Positions 53,056 to 63,344 of a DNA stretch of 64,000 nt are shown here, piece after piece. Made by a program: the position numbers and the translations under genes. The stretch comes from Fistulifera solaris (Eukaryota; Bacillariophyta; Bacillariophyceae; Naviculales; Stauroneidaceae). The DNA is taken from the NCBI GenBank assembly GCA_030295235.1, contig AP026157.1, positions 248,001 to 312,000 on the forward strand, given 5' to 3'. The notes beneath the pieces were generated by a model. It made no database searches, was not told the origin of the DNA, and saw only the letters and a list, made by a program, of their open reading frames with translations. Numbering within the stretch: position 1 is the first letter of the stretch; every line of letters starts with the position of its first letter.

Positions 53056-56000
53056 ATGTTCATTCACGCCAAAACTCTCGTTTTCCTTTTCTGTGGCCTT
53101 CTTCGTATCGGTGCCTCGGAAGGGCTTCTTCCTTCAACTCCGCTTACGGAAGTCGGGTCGTTGTGCGAAGATACGATCGCGTTGTCCGTTCCGACGGATG
53201 GCAGCCCCAAGATTGTCACCGGAACTCATTCGAAGCTCTTTTCGTTCTTCGATTGTGACTACGTGGAGGCAGGGCCTGTCCCAGCCACTATTTATCAGAT
53301 TGAAGGAAAAGGTACGATGTTGGAAGCAGCATTGCTAGCGCATCCGCAGGGTTCGTTGAGTGAGATCGGCGTATTCGAAGGTTGTCCCAGCGAGCTAGGC
53401 AGCACTGCTGGCGTGGACCTCTACCCCAACTGTGTTGCGGGTCAGTATTATCAGGGCGCTCGCTGGATGGCCAAGGCGGGTCAGTTGTACACCATTGTTG
53501 TGTATTCATTGATGGATCCTTCTTCCAGCGACTTTATTCTTCGCGTGGAAACCGCGGAGGCGGATTCGATTTGCAGCGCGGAAGGCGAGACTGCAGGTTC
53601 ACTCGTTGATCTCGGAAAGTTGAACACGACTACTGGTACGCTGCAGCAGATGGGCGGACCCGAGGACAGCGTGTTAATTACGGATCTTCCTTTCTGTGAC
53701 TACGAACCGCAATCTTCTTCTGTTTTGTACAAGTTCATTGTTCCTGAACCAAATGTTTCCGTCGTGGTGCAAGTCGAAGGCGGGGACGGCGTCAGCGATG
53801 CCTATGTGACGGTGTATCAAGGCGATTGCGAGAGCGGCTACTCCTGTCTGGCGCCAACGAATGCCGGAGATGAGAATTCATTGATGTCAAATGCAACTCT
53901 TGACAACGAAACTGACAGCACGATTCGAGCATCATACAACGTCCATTCATTCCACAACGAGAAGGCGGGGACTGCCTACATTGTTGCTGTCAATTCCTGT
54001 TGCAACGCCGACATCACAGACTTTCGATTGACGGTGAATGTCTCCAATTACGGAAATGTCTGCGAAGACTCTGCTGAGGTTGATTTGTCTTCCGGCGAGT
54101 ATTCAGCAGTGGTCAGCCTTTCTGGCAAGAGAGTGTACCGTGATCTTTATTCATGCCAGGTTAGCATTGATGACTCCTACGATGAAATTGCGCAATCGAC
54201 TCCCTCCGAATCCGCTAATTTGATCAGTGGCCCAACAGCGTTCTACAAGATTGACGGTGACGGGAAGACCTATGTCGCCTACGTTGCTCCTTCAGATCGA
54301 GACGTCCAAGACAATGGTCAACTCAGGATGGCAGTTTTCAGTGCAACTTCTTGCAGCGCGACATTCCAGTGTATGAAGCAAGACAACTTCAACAGCTTTG
54401 TTTCCATCGAAACAGAAATTGGTGAAACGTATTACTTGGCCATCTACGACGAAATCGCTGACAATAAGGGCTCATACGACTTGCAGATAACTGCAGTGTC
54501 TGTCACGTCGCTCTGCGAGGATGCTACTGATCTAGGAACAGTCAACAGCACGGAGCTAACAGTCAGGGGTACATCGGCAAAAGCTGGTTATTACACAACA
54601 TTGGACTTCTGCAACGTGTATGGTGAAAGTGTTCATTCTCGTGTCTTTTCGTTTGTGGCGGAAAGTGACGGTCCTATCATGGCTTCTGTCAAGGCGGATC
54701 CAACAGTAGACTTTTATCCTCAGGTCGCGGTCGTACCAAATTGTTCTGGCGAAAACTGCATAGATGTGGCACTATCTGAGGGTGACATGATGTCTCCTCG
54801 TGCCATCTGGACTGCCGAATCTGGAACTACCTACTACGTTATAGTGTTCACCTTCGACATGTACAATACGGGACAGTTTGACCTGACGTTGGAGCCTTTG
54901 ACGACGACGCCTATTTGCGATAATGAAAACGTGGTCGACTTGGGCACGATTCCTGACGAAGGCGCTATGTTTGAAGGGGAGCACAATATCGCAGCCATTG
55001 TTTTCGGTCGCATCATCGTGTCATGAAGACGGCGGCTACTTTTCGGAGTTGACTCGTGGGGCGACTTTCTCTCTTTCAGGCGACGGAAATGCTTACGTGG
55101 TCGGCTTCAGCGCTATTGACTTTAGTCCCATGATGACTGTCTTCAATGGTGGTTGTGATACCTTCGAATGCATCCCGACAGCTTCGGCAGGTACTTATTT
55201 GTTGGACACCAAAGCGGGCGAGACCTACACGATTTTGGTTGGCGATTGTTGCAGCGCCGGTGGAAGTGGAGGGACTTTCAATTTGCATGTAAACAAGGTC
55301 GCAAAAGGCAATGTTACAGCCGATATTGTCGAGAAGATTGAGTCCATTGGCAACGAGACGAAGAAGGTGCTGGGGTCGACGACAGATGGTCTCTTCTATC
55401 CAACTTTACCTGCTTGCTACTTTCCGGTCGATTCACCGGCTGTTGTTTACGAGTTGAACACCGGCGTCGGTTACTTCTCTGCACAAGTTTCTGGTTTTGG
55501 GTTTAGCGCTTACCTCGCGCTCTACAAAGCAGATGGTTCAGGAGGTTTTGAATGTTACGGAACACAAGGTCCGCAAGAAGTATCGTGGGAGGGAGAAGAA
55601 GCAAAGAGTCTTTATCTTGTCGTTTTCGGCAGCGCGAATGAAGTCGGTGACTTCTCTCTGCGTTTGAACAAGCACCCCATCTCAGGTGAACCTTGTGACG
55701 ATGTGTACGATCTTGGCAACGTCACGGAAGATGGGTTGGTGCACGTCGAGACTTTGGATGGTTGGTCGTTCCTCCCTGAGAATCAAACAGCGTGTGAATA
55801 CGAAGGTCATCGCACTGTTCCTGGTGGACGGTCCAAGATTTACACAGTCATTGGTAACGGAAAGACGTTGGTGGCTTCCACATTCATTTCGCAGATGACG
55901 AGAAATCAAGGAATCTCGGTGAGCGTGACAGTTGTCAAAGGTGTCTGTGGTGCTGTCGAGTGCGTCGAAGGCGCCTATTCGAATTCGAGCTCGTTTTGGT

Positions 56001-56320
56001 CACTCACGTGGCCGTCGGTTGCCGGAGAGACGTATGATATTGTGGTCTCCACTTGCTGCTCCTTCGACGATGCTCCCTTTACGGAAGATGACTTTGTGTT
56101 GATGGTGTACGAAGAAGGCACAAAGTTGTTTAGTTATCCGATCGAGCCATCAGACGATCCCCCCTCAGATGTGAGTGCCAGTGATGGAACAGACAGCTTG
56201 GAAAATAGCGCGGCGAACGGAATTGATAGTGCTCTCGACGCTGACTCGTCGAGCCGCCAGGCGGTGAATGGTATGTCTTTCTGGGCCGTGATGACATTCA
56301 TTTGCTACTTTGCCCTTTAA
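53056..56320 (+). CDS. Seven-module secreted surface protein, probably GPI-anchored; one frame break
   Basis: About 1087 residues. Signal peptide 1-20 ([20 protein letters not shown]). Seven divergent ~130-150 residue modules, each starting near a Cys-Glu/Asp-Asp pair ([43 protein letters not shown], a degenerate one, PCDDVYDLG) and carrying a Gly-x-x-Tyr-hydrophobic strand ([66 protein letters not shown]). This recalls pre-peptidase C-terminal (PPC) beta-sandwich domains. Many Asn-x-Ser/Thr sites. Ser-rich stalk, then a hydrophobic tail [13 protein letters not shown] as in GPI-anchored proteins. The frame is lost once in module 5 (T4 55001-55004, one extra). The paralogue at 63345 starts with the same first module. 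Confidence 0.75.
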
Positions 56321-56386
56321 TTTGTTAGTCGCGACGGCGTGTATCATTCAACTATGGAACCCAACTACACTAGCAAAAGTTATACG

Positions 56387-56586
56387 TCTATCTATCTATC
56401 TATCCATCCATCCATCCATCCATCCATCCATCCATCCATCCATCCATCCATCCATCCATCCATCCATCCATCCATCCATCCATCCATCCATCCATCCATC
56501 CATCCATCCATCCATCCATCCATCCATCCATCCATCCATCCATCCATCCATCCATCCATCCATCCATCCATCCATCCATCCATCCA
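56387..56586. repeat. Tetranucleotide microsatellite (TCTA)4(TCCA)46
   Basis: Four TCTA units (56387-56402) continue without gap into 46 uninterrupted TCCA units (56403-56586). The 200-bp tract starts 67 bp after the stop codon of the surface-protein gene. It is open in several frames and generates spurious His-Pro-Ser-Ile and Met-Asp-Gly-Trp ORFs, none of which is a gene. Confidence 0.95.
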
Positions 56587-56727
56587 ATATGATGATTCAA
56601 TTTGCACCTTGTTTTTCGTTTTACAGGTCATGCAACATCCGTATTTAAAGCCGCGCGATTATTGATTTCGCTGCGACAGTCCGAAATTGGCTGGCGCAAC
56701 GTAGCAGCATCTGTCTGCACCATGGTG

Positions 56728-56733
56728 CACCAC
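56728..56733. other. Left target-site duplication of the retrotransposon
   Basis: CACCAC directly before the left LTR; the same hexamer follows the right LTR at 62998-63003. Because the base after each LTR is shared, 5 or 6 bp are equally possible. Confidence 0.8.
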
Positions 56734-57134
56734 TGTTGAAATCCACCGATGTCGGGACCGTCGGAGGATTGGGCTGAACGGATCAGAGGCCTGAACGGAT
56801 CAGAGTTGTGTGCGAACGGATTGCTGCAAACGGATTGCTGGTGATAAAACTAGATGCTAATCTTATAAGGCTATCGTATTCTATTGTTCGTGATCTTTTC
56901 ACTTCAAAGATGTCGCATTTCAACATGTAAGATACTCCGTAATAAAATGGCAACGTCAGCTGTATAGGTCTTGTCAGTGTATTGGGATGCTTTTCCACTG
57001 CAGTTAGCCATATCGGGAACGAGTTTCGGAGAATAGTTTGATCGCTGTTCGCTACTCAATTCCCTATAGTAGAACTCGTGTAAACGAGACTTTCCCGTTG
57101 GTTCATGACTCGTTTACTCACGGGTTATTCAACA
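56734..57134 (-). repeat. 3' LTR of the copia element
   Basis: 401 bp with terminal inverted TGTTGAA/TTCAACA. A polypurine tract abuts it on the internal side. Confidence 0.92.
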
Positions 57135-57154
57135 CTCCCTCTCGAACTGCGATT

Positions 57155-60100
57155 TTACCATCCGAGGATTGCCATTCGATGTTTGACAAAGAGATCGTAT
57201 GTCAATGGCTTTGTTAAAATATCCGCGGTTTGTTCGAGTGTATCGATCTTGTGGATTGTTATGTCTCCACTGTCCACGCATTACGATCTGAAGTGGTGAA
57301 GCTTCACATTCAAGTGTTTCGTCCTGGGTCGAGCCTTCGGAACTTTCGCTATTTCCAACGCTCCCGAGTTGTCTTCGAAAACTTTACAATGCACCTTCGG
57401 TCTCCATTCGCTCACATCGAATCCGAGAGCTTGCATTTCCTTCAAGGTGTTCATGATGGGTATCGCGTCTCGTAGCGTAACTCAAACCGGTAAATTCACT
57501 TTCAGTTGAACTCAATGCAATTTCTGTCTGGAGTTGACTCTTGTGATGCAACAATACGCCGGGCGTGGGTGATAAGGAATCCGTGTCGCGAGCGCGCCGT
57601 GTTTCGGTCTTCAAAAGCTATCTCTGGATCCCAGTTGCCTGCGAAGTCGGGCGTCGACATGAACTTCCAAGCTCTTGGAAATATCTGGCTTCAAGATCAT
57701 TCCTTTATCCCTTGTTCCTTTCAAATACTTTCCGAGCCATCTAATTGCATCTCCATGCTCTTTTCTTGGATCGGATGCAAAGCGCGCACTGGTGTACCGC
57801 ATAGGCGATATCTGGCCTGGATCCTCGCGTGAGATAGTTCATTTTGCCGATGACTGAAGTATAATGGAAACTTTTGTCGAATGGAGGCTTAATTTGGGAT
57901 GTTTTGAAAGAAGTTTCCGATGATGCCATGGGAATATCTTTTGTCTTAACTTCGTCTCGCTCGAGTTTTAAGTCTTTGAGTATCGAATCAATGAGGTGTG
58001 GCTGCTTCAGCTCAATTGTCGATTCATCAATCCTGTTGATATTGACACCCAGAAAATCTGATAGATCGCCCTCCACAGTAATGTCTAGCTTGATCTGCTT
58101 CATCTTTTCAATTATTTCTTCAATCTCTTTCTCGTTTGGACCGGCTAGAATGCTGTCGTCCGTGTAGAGAACATACATGGTGTTCTTGTAGTAGAACACA
58201 CATTCGTCGTACTGAGATTGCCTGAAACCAATCTCGATGAGCTTCTTTCGCAAATAGAGAAACCATGTTCGACTTGCATCTTTTGCGCCGTAGACATTCT
58301 TGTGAACCTTCAATACATATTCGTCTGGCGAAGCTCCTTGTATCTTGTAACCTTTCGGTATCGAAAGATATATTTCCTTGTCGCGCGGTGCTTGCGGAAA
58401 AGCTTGAACATAATCGAGTTGCTTTGTTTTCCATCCATGAACAATAACCATTGCTAATAACAAACGAATGGAGCTCCAGTTGGCGACTGGGGAGTAAGTC
58501 AGCTCGTAGTCTCGGCCATACTTCATTCTTGACCCATCAATTGTCAACCTTGCCTTCCACTTCTTGACTTCTCTTGTCATGATATCTCGCTTGCGACGAA
58601 GTTGCCATACAGTTGGGAGGATCGTGGCTCCCTCTGGAACTTGACTTTTCGGAAATAATGAGAAATTTCCGTTTGCCATTTGGTCGTCAATCTCTGTGTC
58701 CATGCCCTTCGAGAACTCAGGCCAATCCGGTTCTTTGCGAGCTTGATGAAGATACATCGAATCGGGATCTGCGCTCGTCTTGAAAACGTAAAATGGATCC
58801 GGTGGGTTGAGCTTTGTCGAAGCACTTTGGAGGGTTTCGTAAGCGAAAATTTCTCCTTTGACGTCGGGAAGTTGATGAGTGAGTTCGCATGCAAACATCG
58901 CGACCATAATCTCTATCAATCGAGTGACTGGACGTCGTCGTCGAGTGCTCCTCTCCCTCTGAGGTTGTGGTTGCGGTGGAGCAGGAAGAGACTCAGCTTG
59001 CTCGTCGATCGGCGGAACATCGGCATCAGGATGTTCGGAAGGTAGAATTGGAGCATTCGGAGGAGGAACGGCTTCGGATTCAAGCGGCTGAGGAACTGGA
59101 GGCGCAGGAGGTGTCACAGAAGGCGAAGATGGTTGTTGGGCGTCAGGAGCGACAACAAAACCGGCTTTGAGTTGCCACAAACAAGTTTTCGCAAGGTCCG
59201 GAACAGTTTCGAATTTCGAATCAAATTTGACGTGAAACTGGGGACTGACGAGGCCTGTGTCGGGGTTGAGTACCAGGGCGACAGACCGACTGTGTACTGG
59301 AGAACGTCCTAAATAGATACCAAGATGTGACCGCAAACGCCATTTGTGAAAAATTCGACTTTTTCCGCCTTGCAATGTTGCGTCGAGAACGAAAACTGGG
59401 CAACCGAAAGGTTTCCAATGAATCGGATTCGAATGAACATCCGTGTTGGCGAAAAGCTGGTAAGGAGTGCGTCGCTCGGCGTGTTTCATATTCGGCATAT
59501 GATTGATGGAATCGTTTGCCATTCGTAAAGCGTACGGCCACAGTTGAGTGGTGATGGCTTGCGGCCATCGATGTTGTGCGTCGATCAACATCGCTCGTGT
59601 GAGTTCTTGCAGCTGTCGAATTCGTCGTTCGGCTCGTCCATTTTGATGATGAGCTCCTACTCCGGCAAAAGAAAGACCTTGACCTTTTGTTGCGCAATCG
59701 TTGACCCATGTGTTCGAATTGAAAATTCCATTGTCGGCATGATAGTGCTTGATCTTCTCAACGCCACAATTGCGAGCTGCATTGTTCGAAAGCTTGCTTC
59801 GCTTCAAGAGTCTCACTTGCACTTTGTGTCTTTTGCAGGTGAACATAACTCAAGTTGGAATACAAGTCGACAAAGACGGTTGCGTACAGGTATCTCTTGG
59901 TTGTCAGAATTCCTGTGAGCTGCGCAATAAAACCGGGCGTAGGCGAAACCATTTGATCCACAGCAACAGTTTGACCAGGGTGAGTCGGAGCTTGAATATT
60001 TTTACCCTGTTTTGCTGGTTTTGTTCGCCACTGACGTTTTGTTGCTCTTCCATAAAGACAGGCAGTGCACACAGGTGTCGGGCACTTGGCAAGTCGGCGC

Positions 60101-61219
60101 GGAATAACTCCTTGCTTCGCGAGTTCTTGAAGCTTCTCCATCGGCGCATGACCGTAAAGTCGATGGTAAGCGAGTAATTCGGCGGCTGGAATGCTTGGAC
60201 TTGTGGCAGTGTCGCTTTCTTGGATTACTGGCTTGTCTTCTTTTCCTTCGAACTCAAAATCAACTGTGCGACTTTGAAACGGTTCAGCTCCCTCTGAATC
60301 TTCGTTTGCTCCCTCTGTAACGTCTGTGGTGTCCTCCTGTGCATCAAAACAAAGCGGATTTTCGTCGTCATCGTCGGGAATCGATGCTTCTGTGCAGAAG
60401 GCTGCAAATTTTCGAAAGCCAGGAGGCCGGAATAGAAAGTCGCGACATTCGAGCTTGTATCGATCGGAACTGTCTTCTTGTTGTTGCCCCAATAGAGAAC
60501 CGCGTGTTTGCTGGTTGTGTCACATCCAGAGAGCTTGTGACCAGTGTGTTTTGCCCAGTGTTGCGGTGACAAAAGTCGAACTTTACCTTCAGGTACGTAA
60601 TAGGAGTTGGGGATTGTAAAGATACCATTTTGCCCTCATCGCTCTCCCATGACCATTTCAGGGTTCCTTTCTTGACATTGGTAGTGCGTGAGCCGCCAAA
60701 GCCCTTGATGATCAAGTTTGTGTCGGAAAGTTCCCCAATAAAGTCACTTGCAACATGGGAGATGCATGCAGAGCATCTATTGTCAATTCCTACGGGAACA
60801 GAGTCCGTATCGAAGGTCGTGGTAAGTACTAGCGGAACTGTGTTGGTGCTGTAACACATTGCTGTCATCATCAGTAAAACTCTTCGCTGTCTGAACTGTC
60901 TTTCTCTCCACCAGTCCATGATAGGATTGCGGAACCGAATGAGTGGTGTGCGAGTGCTTGGATTTGACCTTTTCTTTGCTTGCTTGACGCGGTACTGGTA
61001 TGTTTGCCGCGCCTTGTGTCGTATCCAGTAGGTGTGAACTCGCACCAGGTAAGTCTGAATCGAGTTCTGCGCGCGTTGACCAATTGCTTTCAGTCGGTTG
61101 CTAACAGTTTCCTTTCGAAGTCTCTTAGGAACATAGCGTTTTCCGACGTCATTAGATAGGTCACCAAACAAGCAGAAGACTAGGATAGCGGTGTAGGCGA
61201 GTAGCCAGTTGATGCTCAA
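57155..61219 (-). CDS. pol: Copia pol: protease, integrase, reverse transcriptase, RNase H; several frame breaks
   Basis: Protease-like region near the start (FDTDSVPVGIDNRCSACISH). A GAG-pre-integrase zinc finger AYHRLYGH...CPTPVCTACLYG leads into the integrase core: AVDQMVSPTPG, YHADNGIFNS, GVGAHHQNGRAERRIRQLQ with the D, D and E residues. RT: EVKKWKARLTIDG, LDYVQAFPQAP, VYGAKDASRTW, and YVLYTDDSILAG, where the usual YVDD is YTDD. RNase H: IALSSTESEFTGLSYATRD and the typical end LEQTADILTKPL, stop at 57155. Four or more frame changes occur (near 60560, 60480, 59760, 57790, 57600). The interval is 4065 bp, a multiple of three. Confidence 0.85.
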
Positions 61220-61276
61220 GTTGAGACACCGCCAAAGGAACTTGGTAAGTCATTCGCTGTCGCTAGGCCGTCGTCG

Positions 61277-62530
61277 CTAGCTGTCAAATCCTTCATTATC
61301 ATTTTCGCTCTCACTTTCGTCTCCCATTAGTGCTGCGAAGGCCTTGATAAGTTTCTTCTTCTTGGAGTCGATCTTGGTCTTCGAGGATCCGCTTGTTCCG
61401 ATGTTTGCTTGACGACAATCAACCGTTTTGTGCTTTCCCCAGGAGTTGTGGTGGTCGCACCAGAAGTACTCGACCTTTTCCACCGTCTTGTGCTTCGGTT
61501 CGCCCTCTGCGGGAGGTACCGACATCCATTCGGGTTTGGGAGTGTTTCTGTTGCGCTGTGTCTTTCCTTTCAACTGGTTCTTTGCACTGCTTTTCGTGTT
61601 GTTGTTTGTCTTCCTCTTGCTTTCCAACTGCTGGAGTTTTGCCTCCAGGGCCAGGATTTTCTCTTCCTCGGGAGAAGGAGCGTTCCACTGAGAAAGTTGG
61701 ACAAGCATCTTGTACTTGTTGTCCGCAAGATTCATGAGATGATCGGGAGTCATCGAGACGCCTTCGTGGTAATCCTCTTCCTTCTTCATGATGTAGTTCA
61801 CGAAGGTGCGATCGGATGCCGCCTTGTAACCTTTGAAAAGGTTTGCAAGAAGATCATTGGTTGTTTCGCCGCGTGCTGCAAGTCCTTCCAACAATTGTTT
61901 CACGTGCTGGTTGACTTTCGTGATGTTGTGCTGGACTGTGGGCAGATACTGATCAAGGCTTGAGAGTTGCGTGCGGATGTGGGTCACTGTCGCGTTTGTG
62001 TCGATGTAGGTCTCGCGAATGATGACTTTGAAGAGGCAGGGTCCGCTGATAATGCCGTTAATGGTGTACTGGTCCCGCCAGATAGTGATTTTATCGATGG
62101 CGGTCGAACTGAGGTTGTTGAGGAGGCAGTTTGCTGCCATGTAGGAGTCCTGGGCCGCTCGTGTCTGACTGCTGACATAGGTGCGGGCATGTTCCTGGAT
62201 GTGCTCCAAAGTGATATCACCGTAGTTGGTGATCAGGTTCGTCGTGTGCTGGGCAGGTTCGGCCTGCTCAAGGTCGACTGGGATGTTGAAGATGATTCCC
62301 CATCCAAAGTTGTTGGCATGGATGCCAAATGCCTCGATGAAGGCAACGCATGCGACCGGGATCGCGAAGTCAAAACGTTCTTCGCCAATCTGCTTCGTAG
62401 CAGTCTCGTACAGGCGAGAACCCTCACGGGTGGCGAAGTTAATGACTTGGTTTGTGCTCAAGCCGGGGCTTAGAGCGAAGGGAACTGCGTTGGGCGCGGC
62501 GTTGGCGTTGTTCGCGTTAGCGTCAGCCAT
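61277..62530 (-). CDS. gag: Copia gag protein, 417 aa, intact
   Basis: From ATG 62530 (MADANANNANAAPN); the frame stays open upstream into the LTR but without an ATG. Helical capsid-like body (INFATREGSRLYETATKQIG, QLSSLDQYLPTVQHNITKVN). A C-terminal basic region is followed by a zinc-knuckle-like FWCDHHNSWGKHKTVDCR, a diatom variant of CCHC. Ends with a Lys-rich then acidic tail (KKKKLIKAF, DESESENDNE). The only uninterrupted long ORF of the element. Confidence 0.85.
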   Translation of the reverse strand: MADANANNANAAPNAVPFALSPGLSTNQVINFATREGSRLYETATKQIGEERFDFAIPVACVAFIEAFGIHANNFGWGIIFNIPVDLEQAEPAQHTTNLITNYGDITLEHIQEHARTYVSSQTRAAQDSYMAANCLLNNLSSTAIDKITIWRDQYTINGIISGPCLFKVIIRETYIDTNATVTHIRTQLSSLDQYLPTVQHNITKVNQHVKQLLEGLAARGETTNDLLANLFKGYKAASDRTFVNYIMKKEEDYHEGVSMTPDHLMNLADNKYKMLVQLSQWNAPSPEEEKILALEAKLQQLESKRKTNNNTKSSAKNQLKGKTQRNRNTPKPEWMSVPPAEGEPKHKTVEKVEYFWCDHHNSWGKHKTVDCRQANIGTSGSSKTKIDSKKKKLIKAFAALMGDESESENDNEGFDS

Positions 62531-62595
62531 TTCGTCGGAACGAAAGAAGTCGTCGTGAAAGCTCGGAGCTTTGTTGTCACTTGGCAGAGGAAGCG

Positions 62596-62997
62596 TGTTG
62601 AAATCCACCGATGTCGGGACCGTCGGAGGATTGGGCTGAACGGATCAGAGGCCTGAACGGATCAGAGTTGTGTGCGAACGGATTGCTGCAAACGGATTGC
62701 TGGTGATAAAACTAGATGCTAATCTTATAAGGCTATCGTATTCTATTGTTCGTGATCTTTTCACTTCAAAGATGTCGCATTTCAACATGTAAGATACTCC
62801 GTAATAAAATGGCAACGTCAGCTGTATAGGTCTTGTCAGTGTATTGGGATGCTTTTCCACTGCAGTTAGCCATATCGGGAACGAGTTTCGGAGAATAGTT
62901 TGATCGCTGTTCGCTACTCAATTCCCTATAGTAAGAACTCGTGTAAACGAGACTTTCCCGTTGGTTCATGACTCGTTTACTCACGGGTTATTCAACA
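62596..62997 (-). repeat. 5' LTR of the copia element
   Basis: 402 bp, identical to the 3' LTR except for one extra A at TAGTAAGAACTC (~62933). Gag starts 66 bp inside. Confidence 0.92.
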
Positions 62998-63344
62998 CAC
63001 CACGATGACATAAACGAGTTGCCCTTCAGAATCCAAACAAAAAAATAATGAGCCTGACACACATACTTTATCATTTGTACAAATAATACACCGCTTCCTT
63101 TTCTTTGACTCCTCATCGTGCTCTGAAATATGATGATGGAACGGAATTTTTCCGCGAGCAGGTATTGTTCTCACAAGCTCTCTTGTTCAACTACATGTTA
63201 TCAATTCAAACTAAAAAGTACGCTAAAATCATGCTACTGTTTATGGACGCACAATCTTGCCGCAATCTATCTCACTAAGCAAGTTTTTTACAGCCGTGCA
63301 GACATTTATTATTCATCATTCATTCTTTCATTCATTCATTCATC
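62998..63344. other. Right target-site copy and upstream region of the partial surface-protein gene
   Basis: CACCAC at 62998-63003 is the right target duplication. The remainder holds no gene; a CATT-rich tract (63311-63343) ends directly at the ATG of the next gene. Confidence 0.65.

Larger units (their letters stand above)
56321..56733. other. 3' region of the surface-protein gene with microsatellite, up to the transposon
   Basis: Holds the (TCTA)4(TCCA)46 tract (56387-56586) and 147 bp of ordinary sequence ending in the left target-site copy CACCAC (56728-56733). Confidence 0.7.
56734..62997 (-). mobile_element. Complete Ty1/copia LTR retrotransposon, 6264 bp, minus strand, very young
   Basis: LTRs at 56734-57134 (401 bp, the 3' LTR) and 62596-62997 (402 bp, the 5' LTR) differ by a single base (one extra A near 62933). 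Each begins TGTTGAA and ends TTCAACA on the minus strand. A CACCAC target duplication flanks the element. Gag (61277-62530) and pol (57155-61219) run on the minus strand, with domain order gag, protease, integrase, reverse transcriptase, RNase H, which is copia order. A purine tract GAGAGGGAG lies at 57135-57143 just before the 3' LTR. Pol is broken by several single-base frameshifts although the LTRs are nearly identical, so these look like sequence errors. Belongs with diatom copia-like (CoDi-type) elements by its gag and protease signatures; family number not assigned. Confidence 0.92.

Noticed and set aside
56403-56586. CRISPR-like array
   Set aside because: Units are 4 bp without spacers; a plain microsatellite in a eukaryotic genome.
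56310-56665. ORFs of repeated HPSI or MDGW residues
   Set aside because: Translation of the TCCA microsatellite in different frames; no start context or flanking homology.
57230-59918. Plus-strand ORFs inside the retrotransposon
   Set aside because: Antisense shadows of pol.
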